Assembly (NCBI GenBank): GCA_002049455.2
Contig: KV918764.1
Coordinates: forward strand, 651,942-715,941
Direction of reading: 5' to 3'
DNA length: 64,000 nt
Source: Porphyra umbilicalis
Lineage: Eukaryota; Rhodophyta; Bangiophyceae; Bangiales; Bangiaceae
This document shows, piece after piece, positions 53,298-64,000 of this stretch. The position numbers and the translations under genes are program-made. The notes under the pieces are model-generated. The model did not search any database and was not told the origin of the DNA. It was given only the letters and a program-made list of their open reading frames with translations. Position 1 is the first letter of the stretch; each line of letters begins with the position of its first letter.

Positions 53298-54907
53298 TCA
53301 CACCAAGGACGTTGGGTTGTACCGCAGCGGCCGCAGCGGCTCGCGCTCGCCCTCGAGGTACCAGTCCCCCCCCGGGGGCCCCTTCTCCACCACCACCTTG
53401 CGGTTGACAAACATGGCGCGGAGGACGCGCACGCCGTCGAGCCCCGCGGCGCGGAGGGCGCGCTCCAACCCCCCCACCTGCGCGGGCTCGCCGAGGCAAT
53501 AAAAGGCGCTGCCGCTGCCGCTCATGAGCACCCGCTTAAAGCCGCAGCCGACGAGCAGCGCCTTTAACGCGGCGAGCTCGGGGGCGAGCCCAAACGACGG
53601 CGCCTCCAAGTCATTGACGAGCGGCGCGGCGTAGAGGCTCGACCGCACCGCCGCGAGGAGGTCGGCCGGGTCCGCGTCCGACACGGACCCAACGTCGAGC
53701 GCCCGAAAGACGGCGGGGGTGGACAACCCGACGGGGGGCTTGACGAGGTAGAGCGCCGTCGGCGGCAGCCGCGGCACGCCCGTAAACGACTCGCCGCGCC
53801 CCGAACACAGCGCCGTGCCCGCCGAAAAGAAAAATGCCACGTCTGACCCGAGCGTCGCCCCAATGTCGGCGAGTTGGGGGGGGGACAGCGGCCGCCCCGC
53901 AAGGTGGTTGGCCGCCCACAGGGCGGTGGCGGCGTTGGAGGAGCCCCCGCCGAGGCCGGCTTCGTGGGGGATGGCCTTGGCCAGGTGCACGTGGTAGTGG
54001 CGCGCGTCGCCGGTCGCGTCGCGAAAGGCGGCGAGCGCGCGGAGGACGAGGTTGGACCCGTCCGTCGGCACGCCAGGCGTGGCGCACTCGAGCGTGTCGA
54101 CGGCCGCGTCGGCCGTCGCGTCGTCCGCGGCGGCCGTCGCGTCGTCCGCGGCGGCCGTCGCGGGGAGTGGGGGGGGGGCGTCGGCCGCCGTTGGCGTGCC
54201 GGCACCGCGGTCGGCCGCGTCGCGGTGGGGGGCGTCCCCAGCGGCTGCTGCTGCTGCTGGCGCCGCCGCGTCACGCGCGCCCGCGGCGGCGACCACCGCG
54301 TCACCGCCGGCGCCCGCAGCGCCGGCGTCCCCTGCCTCCCCCCCCGCCCCCTCCCCCCCCTCCCCCGGCGGCCGCTTGACCCGAAAGCGCAGCGTGTCGT
54401 GTAGGCTCACCGCTTGGAAGAGGCTCTCCAGCTCGTGAAAGCCGTCGGCGCGCCGCCCCATGACCCGCAAGTAGAGGTTGATCTTGGCCGGCGACGCCAG
54501 CCGCAAGTCCCAGTGCCCCGGCGGGGCGGGCTCCTCCCCCGCCTCTTCCTCCTCCCGCTCGTCGGCCGCCGCCGCCGCCGCCGACGCGCGCGCCGAGAGG
54601 ACCGTCGAGCGGCGGAGGGGCTCGAGCGTGCCGCCCACGTCGCCGGTGAGGGGCGGGGCGGGCGTCGATGGGACGGCGTCGCTGCCGACGGGCGAGCCGG
54701 TGCCGCCAGGGGAGGTGGCCATCACGGGGGGGGGGGCGCCCCGCGCGCCGGCGTCGCGCGCCGGCGGTGGCCGCCGCCGCCCCCGCGGTGGCTGGGGCGC
54801 CGCGTCGCCGCGGCAGACGGCCGCCAGGCCGCCGCCCACGAGCCGAGGAGAGGGGCGGGGGCGGTGAAAGCGGGCGCAGCGACAAGGGCCCTTTTTGAGC
54901 CACCCAT
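53298..54907 (-). CDS. ispE: Plastid 4-(cytidine 5'-diphospho)-2-C-methyl-D-erythritol kinase
   Basis: IspE phosphorylates CDP-methylerythritol in the plastid MEP isoprenoid pathway. It is a GHMP kinase. The visible motifs are SPAKINLYLRVMGRRADGFH with ELESLFQAVSL, the ATP loop EAGLGGGSSNAATAL (about 53930-53965), LGSDVAFFFSAGTALCSGRGE, and the C-terminal MSGSGSAFYCLG. Between the first strands (LRFRVKRPPGEG) and DGSNLVLRALAAF lies an insert of about 120 Ala/Asp/Gly-rich residues absent from ordinary IspE. From the ATG at 54907 another frame encodes an Arg/Ser/Ala-rich transit peptide (MGGSKRALVAAPAFTAPAP). It joins the MATSPGG frame (54722) across a G run at 54725-54736, probably a run-length error. 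The 589 bp upstream are shared with the divergent gene at 55497. Confidence 0.92.
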
Positions 54908-55496
54908 GTTTGCTGGGAGGGAGGCGAAGCAACGGGAGGAAGGCACGCGATGGGGAGTCGGAGACAAAGCGGCTCGTAGACAGGGACGCGCTGCGTGGTG
55001 GAGGGGCCAGTGGCAAGTGGCTTACCTCCCGCAGCTACCGGCAATTGATCAGTGTTCGACGCGTGACTTGGTCTCGTACTTGGCCGTCAACTCGTTTTGA
55101 GGGTGTCTCGGTCACGCCTCACATGTTTTCCATACAGACCCACCACATATTTCTCGCGAATTGGCGGCGTGGCGTCGCCGGCGGCCGGGGGCTGGCGTCA
55201 CCGTGTGGCACCCATCCCCCCTCAAGCGTTGGTGGGGGGCTTGCTGCTGACTCCTCGGCACAAGCCACACGCTCGGGTGCCCCCACCCGCCGCCGCCGCC
55301 GCCGTCGTGGGCTCGTGACCGGCACCCCGTCGCGCTGGCCGTGGTGGCCCGCCGCCGTCGCGCTCGCTGCCGCCCCCCCACGCTCCCCCACCGTCCTTAC
55401 TGCGTGCGTGCCACCGCACGCCCCCCCTTCCCCCCCCCACCCCCCGTTTCCCTCACTTCTCCCCCTCCCCCCCCCCCCCCCCCCACCGTCGTCACC
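54908..55496. promoter_or_regulatory. Divergent promoter region between ispE and the VDFGxMRRG-repeat gene
   Basis: 589 bp between two divergent start codons. An AT-richer zone lies at 55030-55165. A C-rich tract (about 55460-55485) directly precedes the plus-strand start. No clear TATA box on either side. Confidence 0.4.
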
Positions 55497-57963
55497 ATGG
55501 GGAAAAAGAAGGCGGGTAAGGTCAAGACCCAAAAGGTCTCCCTCTTTGAGTTCAACGATGGAAAGGAGGTGGTCGACGCGGAGCTGGCGGCGCTGCCGTC
55601 GGCGCCCAAGCCGATGGAAGAATGGGAGGCGGAGGGCGTGGACCCGACGAGCTTCCGCGCCCGCACGATTGCCATGCGGGAGGAGCGCAACATGCAGTTT
55701 GACGTGGACGACGCGGCCTTCCTGGAGCGCGACTGGTCCCGCCGCGGCCCCGCCGCGGGGGACGACGCGGGCGGCCAAGAACAACAATTTGGGGGCGTGG
55801 CCGAAGCCGACCAAAACTGGGGCGGCGCCCGCGGCATGATGGCCGGGCCCGCCGACATGATGGGCGGCGGCGGCGACGGGCCGCCGCGGGAGGTGGACTT
55901 TGCGTCGGTGCGCCGTGGGCCCATGGCCGCCGCCGACGGGCCGGCGGGCGCCGCCCCCCCCGCGGACGTGGACTTTGGCACCATGCGGCGGGGGATGCTG
56001 CCGGACGCGGGGGCGCCGGGCGAGGCGCCCCGGGATATTGACTTTGCGGGCGTGCGCCGCGGCCCGATGGCCGCCGCCGACGGGCCGGCGGGCGCACCGC
56101 CCGCCGATGTCGACTTTGGCAACATGCGCCGCGGCATGCAGCCCGACGGGCCGGCGGGCGCCGCGGACGCGCCGCGGGATGTGGACTTTGCGGGCGTCCG
56201 GCGTGGGCCCATGGCCGCCGCCGACGGGCCGGCGGGCGGCGCGCCCGCCAACGTTGACTTTGGCAACATGCGCCGCGGCTTGCAGCCCGAGGGCGCGCCC
56301 GGCGGCGCCGACGCGCCGCGCAATGTGGACTTTGCGGCGGCGCGCCGCGGGCCGCTGGCGGCGGCCGACGGCGGCGGCGGCGTTGGCGGCGGCGGGGCGG
56401 GCGCCGCCGCGCCCGCGGATGTGGATTTTGGCACGATGCGGCGGGGCGTGCAGCCGCCGGCGGCGGCTGACGGGGACGGCGGCGGCGGCGGCGGCGGCGG
56501 CGGGGTCGAGGTGGACTTTGAAAAGGTGCGCCGCGGCATGCAGGCGCTGCCGCCCGCGTCGGGCGCCGACGGCAGGGTGGCGGCGGCCGAGGTGGATTTT
56601 GGCAACGCGCGGCGGGGCAAGGCGCCGCCGGCCGCCGCCGATGGGGCGGCCGCGGCGCCGGCGGCAGAGGTGGACTTTGGGAGTATGCGGCGGGGGGTGA
56701 CGCCCCCCGCCGTGGCGGGTGGCGCCGCCGGTGGCGGCGGCGGCGGCGGCAGCGGCGGCGGTGCGGCGCCGCCGGCCGACGTGGACTTTGGGTCGATGCG
56801 CCGCGGCGTGCAGGCGCCGCCGCCAGCGGGTGCCGCCGCCGACGGCGCCAGCGCGGCGGGCCGGTCGGACGTGGACTTTGGCACGATGCGCCGCGGCTCG
56901 GCGCTGCCGTCTGGGGATGCGGCCGGTGCGGCCGCGGCGTCGGCGGCGGCCGGCTCGGTCGACTTTGGATCGGTGCGCCGCGGCGCGGCGGTGCGGCCGG
57001 CGGAGGATGGTGGGGCGTCGGACGGCGGCGCCGGCGGCGGCGCACCCGCCAAGGACGTTGATTTTGGGTCGATGCGCCGCGGGGCGGCCGTGCGGCCGGC
57101 GGCCGGGGAGGAGGGCGCCGCCGACGGGGCGGGGGCGGCGGCGCCCAAGGAGGTTGACTTTGGCTCCATGCGCCGCGGGTCGGCGGTCGGCAAGACGCTG
57201 CCGTCGGGCGGCGGCGGGGACGGGTCCTCCTCCTCCCCCGCCGGCGGGGCGGGGGGGGCCCCCAGCGGCGGGCGGGCGGGGCGATGGCAAGGCGGGCGGC
57301 CCGGCGGCCAAGGCCGAAGTGGACTTTTCCGCCGCCCGCCGCGGGCCCCTCCCGTCGCGCGGCAGCGCCGACGGCTTCAAGGCGGCGGCCAAGCCCGGCG
57401 CGGGGGGGGGGGGGGACGCCAAGCCGGCGGCGCCGGCGGCCAAGCCGGCGGTCGACTTTTCGGGGCCCCGCCGGGGACCGCTGCCGGTGGCCGGCAATGG
57501 CGGGGCCGCCACAGGGCGTGGCGGCGGCCGCTCGGCTGGTGGCGGCGGCGGCGACCGCGGGGCGGGCGGCGACGGCGGCGGCCGTGGCGGCGACCGCCGG
57601 TCGGGGGCGGGCGCCAAGGCGGCGGTCGTCGACTTTGGCGCGCCCCGCCGGGGGCCCCTGCCGGCGGCGGCCAATGGCGGCAAGCCGGTGGGCGGCACGC
57701 GTGGCGGCGGGCGCGACGCGCCTGGGGGGGGCCCAAGAAGCGCGCCGGCGGGCGGCCGCGGCGGCGGGAGCGCCGGCAAGGACGTCAAGACGCTCGGCCG
57801 GTCGGTCGGTGGGGAGGCGGCGGCGGCGGCCGCCCCCGAGGCGCCCGCGAGCGCTGCGGGCGGCGACGGCGGGGCGCCCGACGCGCCGGCCGAGGACGGC
57901 TGGTCGCAGGTGCGGAAATCGTCGGGGCGCTCGGGCGCCCGCGCGTGGAACAAGACGGGGTAG
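55497..57963 (+). CDS. VDFGxMRRG-repeat protein, possibly eIF4B-like
   Basis: From the ATG at 55497 the protein opens with KKKAGKVKTQKVSLFEFNDG, resembling the eIF4B N-terminus (Lys-rich, then SLxxFL). An acidic/aromatic segment with WEAEGVD follows. Then 19 copies of a repeat with core VDFGxMRRG occur, spaced by 15-35 Ala/Gly/Pro-rich residues. The first seven alternate between VDFAxVRRGPMAAADGPAG and VDFGNMRRGMQPDG types. The C-terminus is RG/GGR-rich and ends EDGWSQVRKSSGRS. Fungal eIF4B has comparable aromatic/Arg repeats that bind the small ribosomal subunit, so a role in translation or RNA binding is plausible but unproved. One frame change occurs at the G/C run near 57248-57262; the repeats continue after it (VDFSAARRGPLP). 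Confidence 0.72.
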
Positions 57964-58762
57964 GGGGGTGGGGGGCGGTGGTGGCCCGGTGGGCGGGGGA
58001 TTCACTGGTGACTGGCGTGGCTCCTTTTCTTTTTTTTCCTAGTCCGCTCTAGCTCTTTTTTCTTCTTTTTCTTCTTTTTTTGCGTTGTTCGCCATGTGCT
58101 TCTCTCTCCGTCTCTGTTTCGCCTCGCCTTGCCATTTTTTCTCTCTGCTGCTGGTGATGTATTTGTAGCCCGGTTCGCGTCGTGTTAGGTGTGTCTGGGG
58201 GCGGGGGGGACGCCCTCGACAGGGGCGCGTTTGCGTGCCCCACCCGGTCGGGCCCGGTCGGCCGTGGGGGGTGGCAGCCCCGCGACAAAGTGCGCTCCTT
58301 CTCTCCGACGCGGTGGCCACCACCGGGGACGGGCTGGCGCGCCAGCGCCTGCCGCCGGCGGCAGGCGCTGTTGACCTGGTGGCAACGACGCCCCCGTGGC
58401 GTGCGCCGGCCGACAAGTCATATGCATGCAAAAGGGAGCCGCCGCCGCCGTTTGGCCGCCCAGGCGCCACGTGGCACCCGTCTCGCCATGTAATTCTGTG
58501 GGCAATGCCCTGCGCTGCGGTCGCTTGGATGGGTACTTTCCGGCTCTCGCTCCCGGTCCCGTCTTCCCGTGCGTCGCTGCCAGCCGCGCGGCCCGCCCGT
58601 CCGCCCGACGCTGCCCATCGCCGCCGCCGCCGGCTGTAGGGGCGACCGGCGGGCCGCCGTCCCCAGACCATCGCCACCGCCCCCAGGCCATTGTCACTGG
58701 CGCCCCCCCCCCCATTTTGCGTTTGCCCCCCCCCACCGCTCTGCCGCCCGCCAACGGGCGCC
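57964..58762. other. Intergenic before the aldehyde dehydrogenase
   Basis: 799 bp. A pyrimidine-rich CTTTTTTCTTCTTTTT stretch lies at 58050-58080, just after the preceding gene. A GCGCCAGCGCCTGCCGCCGG / CCGGCGGCAGGCGCTG near-palindrome lies at about 58337-58372. No gene seen. Confidence 0.45.
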
Positions 58763-59102
58763 ATGGACCACCTCTTCCGCCGCCTGCTGCGGTCGGCCGC
58801 CGGCGGCCTGGCGGCGGCGGCGGGGGCCCTGGAAGCGGCCGCCACCCCCACCGCCGACGCGGGCGGCGGCGTCGCCCGCCACCTCTCCCGCGCCCTCGCC
58901 GCCCTCGACGCGGCGGGCGGCCGCGTGTGGGCGCTCGCCGCGGCCAACCCCCCCTCGCCATCATTGGCACCTCCTTTTGCGGCCTCGTCGCCCTCGTGGG
59001 GGCCCTCCCCCTCCTCGTTGTGGCCCTCTTTGGTGACGACCCGCCGCTCGAGCCGCTGCCACTCCCACAGCCGCGGGGCGGCGGTGGCGGCGCCGCCGCC
59101 AA

Positions 59103-59158
<56 letters not shown>

Positions 59159-60892
59159 TCAACCGCATCGGCGACCCGTCCAACGGCCTCGCGTGTACGG
59201 CGGCGGCGACGGGGGCGCTGCTCGGCTACGTGCCGCTCACGCCCGTGGCAGACGTGGCCGTTGCCATTGCCGCTGCGCGGGCGGCGCAGGCGGGGTGGGC
59301 GCGCACGACCTTTGCGCAGCGGCGGCGGGTGCTCCGCGTCCTCCGCACGTACCTGCTGGCGGAGCAGGACGACTTGGTCGGCCTGTCGATGCTCGACACG
59401 GGCAAGACGGCGGTCGACGCGGCGCTGGGGGAGGTGCTGCCGACGCTTGAAAAAATCCGGTGGCTCCTCGCCGAGGGCGAAGCCGCCCTCCGCCCCGAGC
59501 GCCGCTCGACGGGGCCGCTCGCCGTCCACCGGGCGGCGACCGTCGAGTTTGCGCCGCTGGGCGTCATTGGCGCGATTGCGCCGTGGAACTACCCGCTGCA
59601 CAATGTGTTTAATCCGGCGCTGGCGGCGCTCTTTGCGGGCTCGGCGATCGTCGTCAAGCCGTCGGAGCACGCGTCGTGGTCGGCGGTGCACTATGTCAAT
59701 GTCATCCGCTCCGCGCTGGCAGTGTGTGGGCACTCCCCCGACCTGTGCCGCCTCGTCGTTGGGCGGGGGGACGTTGGGTCTGCGCTCGCCGGCGGGGGCG
59801 TCGACAAGCTCTTTTTTACGGGCAGCACCGCCGTCGGCCGCAAAGTCGCCGTGGCCGCCGCCGCGTCCCTGACGCCGGTCGTGTTGGAGCTCGGCGGCAA
59901 AGACCCGGCCGTCCTCTGCGACGACACGGACGTGCGGTGGGCGGCGTCGATTGTGTTGCGGGGCGTCTTTCAAAACGCGGGCCAAAACTGCATCGGCATT
60001 GAGCGGGTGTACGTGCAGCGGGCGGCGCTCGGGCGCTTTTTGGCGGCCGTCGTGCCGATTGTGGGGGCCATGACCGCCCGCCCGCCGGGGGGGGGGGGGG
60101 GGGGGTGCCGACGCCCACACGCTCGGCAACGACGATGGGGACGTGGGCGCCATGACCATGGGCCCCGACGCAGTCGCGCGGGTGCACGGCCTCGTGCAGC
60201 AAGCCGTTGCGTGTGGGGCCAAGGTGCTCGCCGGCGGCCGGCCGGTGGCCGTGGAGGCCGCCGACGCAGACGGCGGCGGCGGCGGCGGCGGCGGCAGCAG
60301 CAGCAGCAGCAGCAGCGGCGGCGGCGGCGGGCCCCGCTACTACCAGCCGACGGTCCTCACGGACGTGGCGCACGGGCGCGGCATGCGCATCCTCGAGGAG
60401 GAGGTGTTTGGCCCGGTCATGACCGTCATCCCCTTTGACACGGACGCGGACGTCATCGCCGCCATCAACAGCAGCCCGTTTGGCCTCGGCGCGTCGGTCT
60501 TTACGGCCGACGCGGCGCGCGGCGACGCGCTCGCCGCCGCCCTCCGCACGGGCATGGTCAACGTCAATGACTTTGCGGTCAACTACCTGTGCCAGTCGCT
60601 GCCGTTTGGGGGCGTTGGCGCGTCGGGGCATGGCCGCTTTGCGGGCGTGGAGGGCCTCCGCGGGTGCACCCTCGAGCGGGCGGTGACGCGCCAGCGGTGG
60701 TGGGGCGTCCGCACGGCCATCCCGCCGCCGATGCGCTTCCCGGGCGGCGGCACCGGCTACGCGTTTGTGTCGGAGCTCGCCGCGTTTGTGTACGACGTGT
60801 CGTACATGGCCAAGGTGGACAATGTGCGCCATTTGGTGGGGATGCTCCTGTTCAAGCGGTGGCGCCCGCGGGCGGTGGCGGGCAAGTGGTGA
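58763..60892 (+). CDS. Membrane-anchored aldehyde dehydrogenase (ALDH22A1/MSC7 type)
   Basis: Starts at the ATG at 58763 (MDHLFRRLLRS). A membrane segment (IIGTSFCGLVALVGALPLLV) follows, then a Gly-rich linker with a GGC expansion. The NAD-dependent dehydrogenase core shows APWNYPLHNVFNP, KPSEHASW, FTGSTAVGRK, the catalytic Glu in LELGGKDPA (59887) and the catalytic Cys in NAGQNCIGIERV (59989). The last part has EEVFGPVMTVIPF, and GASGHGRFAGVEGLRGC followed by RWW and IPPPMRFP, the hallmark tail of plant ALDH22A1 and yeast Msc7. Frames change at a C run (58950-58956) and at a run of about 16 G (60088-60104). Ser and Gly codon repeats swell a loop at 60270-60330. The enzyme would oxidise aldehydes at the ER; substrate unknown. 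Confidence 0.9.
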
Positions 60893-61409
60893 GCGCCGCG
60901 GGGGAGCGGTGGTGGGGGTGGGCGGGGCGGCTCTGGGGCGAGCTGCTTGGGTGTTTGGATGACAATGGTGTTGTATTTTTTCTCGTGACACGTTTCGGTT
61001 CGTACGTCCCTTGATGATCTCTCGTCTGCCCTGTCGTGTGCCCGGACTGTGGACATCCGCGCGGCCTGCACAGCACTACCGCGAGCCGTCATCGGCGAGC
61101 GCAAATCCAGACACGTTGCCGCGGCAGAGAGGGTTGCCCTCCTCCCCCGCACTTCAACCCCCCTCGCCGCGCCGCGCCGCTTGCCAGCGAGCCCCGCACA
61201 GGCCCCTCACGCCACCGCCGCACACCCCGGCGACGCGCGCTCCGAGGCGCCACAAACGTCATGCTTCCGCCCAAAGGCAAGACGCTCCCGCGCACTTCTT
61301 TACCGGCGTCGCAAACCCGGGACCCCACCGCAGGGGCGACACCCACGGGTGCCCCACACCTCCTGGCGAGCGGCGCGCGCACCCCCCCCCTCCCCCCCAC
61401 CCCCCCCCC
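60893..61409. other. Convergent intergenic region
   Basis: 517 bp between the 3' ends of the aldehyde dehydrogenase and the GTPase. It contains C-rich tracts at 61381-61410. No gene seen. Confidence 0.45.
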
Positions 61410-62834
61410 TCACCACTCGTCCCGCCCGCCCGCCTTGCGGCGACGGCGGGAGCGCCCCTGGCGGCTTTTGCGTTCCGCCAGGCGGTTGACGACCCCCCCC
61501 CCGTGTACACGCTCACCCCCCCCTCCGTCTCGTAGGGCATGAGCGCGTCGCGCACAAAGACGCCGACGCCCGACGGCGTCGCGACGCGCAGCGTCGCCTC
61601 GCCCACCCCCGTCAGCGCCACCCACCCGAGGCCCGACAGCACCACGTCGACGGCGGCGGTGCGCCAGCCGGCGCCGGTCACCGTCACGACCTGTTCCGTC
61701 CACCCGCCGAGCGCCGCCGCGCGGTCCGCCTCGAACGGGGGCGTGAGGAGCCCCCCCGTGTGGCGGGCGACAAAGTCGCCCCCGCCGTCTGCGCGCCCCG
61801 GGTGCACCTTGACGTCGGCCGACACAAAGGCGGAGAAGAAAAAGGGGCGCCCGTCGACCACGTCGATGCGCGCGAGGCCGCCGAGGAAGAGGGCCTTGCC
61901 GGCGCCGAGGCGGAGCGTCACGGGCGTCAGGCGCTTGGCCGGGAGGACCGCGCGGAGTTCGGCGGCGGTGAGGCGGTGGGTGAGCGACCGGGGGAGGATG
62001 ACGCCGGGGGTGTCGTAGAGGGAGAGCCGCCCGCCGAGCGGCACCCGCACCATGCCGAGCGTCGTGCCGGGGATGACGGACGTGGTCAAGAGTTTGGCGG
62101 CGCGCGCCGCGGCTTCCCGCTTGCGCTCGGCGCGCACCTCCGCGGGCGTCGTCGCGGCCGCGTCGGCGGGCGCGTCGACGCCGCCGTCGTCGCCGACAAG
62201 GTTGGCGGCGGCGGCGGCGGCGGCAGCGTCGCCGCCATCGTCCTCGGCCGGCGCCCCCCCCCCCCCCCCATTTCGGCGGCCATGGCCGCCGAGGCCGCCG
62301 CCGCCACGGCGGCCTGCTCCCCCGGATGCGACTGCGCTCCGACGCGGCGAGGGCCTTCCCCCCCCGCAGCCGGTCCGCGCCCGCAAGCAGCTGGTTGATG
62401 AGCGTACTCTTCCCCACATTCGCGGCGCCAACGACATACACGTCCGCGTCGGTGCGGCGGCCGAGGGCAATCGCGTCGGCGAGGAGCTCCTTGACGCCCG
62501 CCCCCGTCCGCGCCGACGTGACGTGCACGGACGTCAAGGCGCCGACGCCGAGCGCCCGCGCCTCGGTGCGGGCCCACCGGGCGACGCGCGCCGGCGAGTA
62601 GCCGGCCGGCAGCAGGTCCGCCTTGTTGAGCGCCATCAGCACCGGCGCGTCGGCGCCGACGAGGGAGCGGAGGTCCGACAGGAAGGTGCCTTGAAAGTCA
62701 ATCACGTCGACGAGGTAGATGATGACGGCGGAGCGGGTGGCGAGGCGCGCGAGGTTTTTGCGAAACACCTCGGGCGTCAACACCCGCCGGTTGGCCGCGT
62801 TGCGCGACGCCGCCTCGGCGGCGAGCGTCGCCGC

Positions 62835-62865
<31 letters not shown>

Positions 62866-63897
62866 CCACCGCCGTCCCCACTGGCGGCCGTCGCCGCCGC
62901 CGCCTCGCCCGGCGCGACGCCCGCCGCGGCCGCCCCCGCGGCGGCGGCCCCCCCCAGGGACCGCGCGCCGACGCGCAGCGACGGCTCGATATCCCCATAA
63001 TGCCGCAGCCGAAAGCAGCGCTGACACAGCGGCGGCGGCGGCGGCGGCGGCGCCTCCCCCCCGCCCCAACGCCCACGACCGCCGCGTCGGCGCCGTCCTT
63101 GTACGCGCCGAGGACGGGGGCGGGGACGTAGCCGGGCGCCCCGCCGTCGGCGGCTTGCACGTAGCAGCCGCAGCCGGGGCACTTGGCGTCCGCGTTGGCG
63201 ATGCGGAGGCCCGCGGGGAGGTTGGCGAGCACCGCCGACCGCCGCGCACGGCGGTCGGCGGCGGCGACAGCGTCTGGGGGGGGGGGGGGGCACCCCTGCC
63301 GCGGGATTGGGGGGGGGGGGGGCGCCCGCCGCTGCTCGCCGCCGCGAGCGCCGCCTCGTCGTCGGCGTCTAGGGTGTCAAACTCGCCCGACGCGACGAGG
63401 TCTTCAAAGGCCGCCGCGACGGCGGCAGCGTCATAACCACCGACGGTCGTGTCACCAGTGCTGCCGCTGTCGCCACGGGCGCTACTGCTGCTGCTGCTGC
63501 CGCCGCCGGTCGCCGGCGCCGGCGCCGGCGCCGCGCCGCCGTCGCCCTCCTCCGGGTCCCCGTCGCCGTCGCCCGTATCCCACGCGGCGCCCGCCGGTGT
63601 GCCCGGCGCCGCCGCCATCCGCGGTGGCGGCGGCGGCGCGCCCCGCCGGCCGGTCGAGCGCCCCGCCCCGGCGGCGGCAGCGGCGGCAGCGGCGGGCGGC
63701 GTCCACGCGCAGCGGCGGAGGCTGGCGGCGCCGACGCCGGCAGTGGCAGGCCCCGCAAGAGCGCCGGGCGTGGCGACGCGGGGGGCGCCCGCCCCCACCG
63801 CCGCCGCCGCGACCGCCGCCGCCGCCGGCCGCCGGCCGAGGTGCCGCAGCGGGCGGCAGCCGGCGGCGACAAAGGCCGGCACCCGCGCGGCGGACAT
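61410..63897 (-). CDS. Organellar YqeH/NOA1-type circularly permuted GTPase
   Basis: From the ATG at 63897 an Arg/Ala transit peptide (MSAARVPAFVAAGCRPLRH) is followed by an acidic linker. The zinc finger is split as CPGCGCYVQ (63181) and LCQRCFRLRHYGDIEP (about 63028-62980). The GTPase motifs come in permuted order: NKADLLP (G4, about 62630), SARTGAGVKELL (G5), VGAANVGKSTLINQLL (G1, about 62440-62390), TSVIPGTTLG, then YDTPGV (G3). This G4-G5-G1-G3 order defines YqeH/NOA1/RIF1/BPG2, which assemble the organellar small ribosomal subunit. The beta-rich C-terminal domain follows, ending in a basic tail (NRLAERKSRQGRSRRRR). Frames change at poly-G/C runs near 63280, 63315, 63040, 62260 and 61497; all motifs are otherwise intact, so run-length errors are likely. 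Plastid location is inferred. Confidence 0.88.
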
Positions 63898-64000
63898 GGC
63901 CGCGGCCACGGTGACGGGTCGGCGAGGCGGTGGATAGAGGGCCGCCAAGGAGAGCAGCAGCAGGCGGCCAAGAAGGAGAGAAGCAGCAGGCGGCCAAAAG
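63898..64000 (-). other. 5' flank of the GTPase gene at the window edge
   Basis: Short imperfect repeats of AGCAGCAGGCGGCCAA at 63953-64000. The promoter presumably lies beyond the window. Confidence 0.4.

Overview
The window looks like nuclear DNA of a plastid-bearing eukaryote with an extremely GC-rich genome. It carries a plastid MEP-pathway kinase (IspE), a YqeH/NOA1-type permuted GTPase, an M41-like protease, a GT10 fucosyltransferase, an ALDH22/MSC7-type membrane aldehyde dehydrogenase, a Hint-domain secreted protein, a PAN/Apple-like secreted protein, and one gene with a clear GT-AG intron. A bangiophyte red alga (Porphyra/Pyropia type) is my best guess; a GC-rich green alga is the main alternative. 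This is inference from content, not a match to a known genome. Many genes change reading frame exactly at runs of 8 or more G or C, sometimes several times per gene. I read these mainly as homopolymer length errors in the assembly rather than mutations, but the sequence alone cannot prove it.

Layout. 1-0.9 kb: 3' end of an unrecognised acidic-tailed protein. 1.1-2.7 kb: G-rich minisatellite. 3.0-3.9 kb: two dispersed repeats, each with another copy elsewhere in the window. 5.3-8.5 kb: a segment bounded by imperfect inverted repeats. 8.5-12.4 kb: CCG-rich sequence that may hold a frame-broken Ala/Gly-rich minus-strand gene. 12.5-16.4 kb: two nearly identical 1-kb direct repeats enclosing a GCN5 acetyltransferase fragment and a small PAN-domain secreted gene with a TATA box. 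19.2-28.6 kb: a complete PIF/Harbinger transposon with matched terminal inverted repeats, a TTA target duplication, a DDE transposase, a convergent MYB/trihelix-like partner and an extra Gly/Pro/Arg-rich ORF. 28.8-29.3 kb: two TA-flanked MITEs. 33.2-38.3 kb: a gene island (Hint protein, M41-like protease, histidine phosphatase). 38.3-47.7 kb: repeats, a broken second Harbinger transposase and two elements built from iterated palindromic words. 48-64 kb: a second gene island (basic-region protein, fucosyltransferase, IspE, VDFGxMRRG-repeat protein, aldehyde dehydrogenase, NOA1/YqeH GTPase).

The host genes are unrelated housekeeping functions: plastid isoprenoid synthesis, plastid ribosome assembly, Golgi glycosylation, aldehyde detoxification and proteolysis. 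They are not an operon-like system. The genes are almost saturated in G/C, while the transposon-rich stretches at 16-19, 27-30, 40-43, 45-47 and 50 kb are visibly richer in A/T, so the window is a compositional mosaic.
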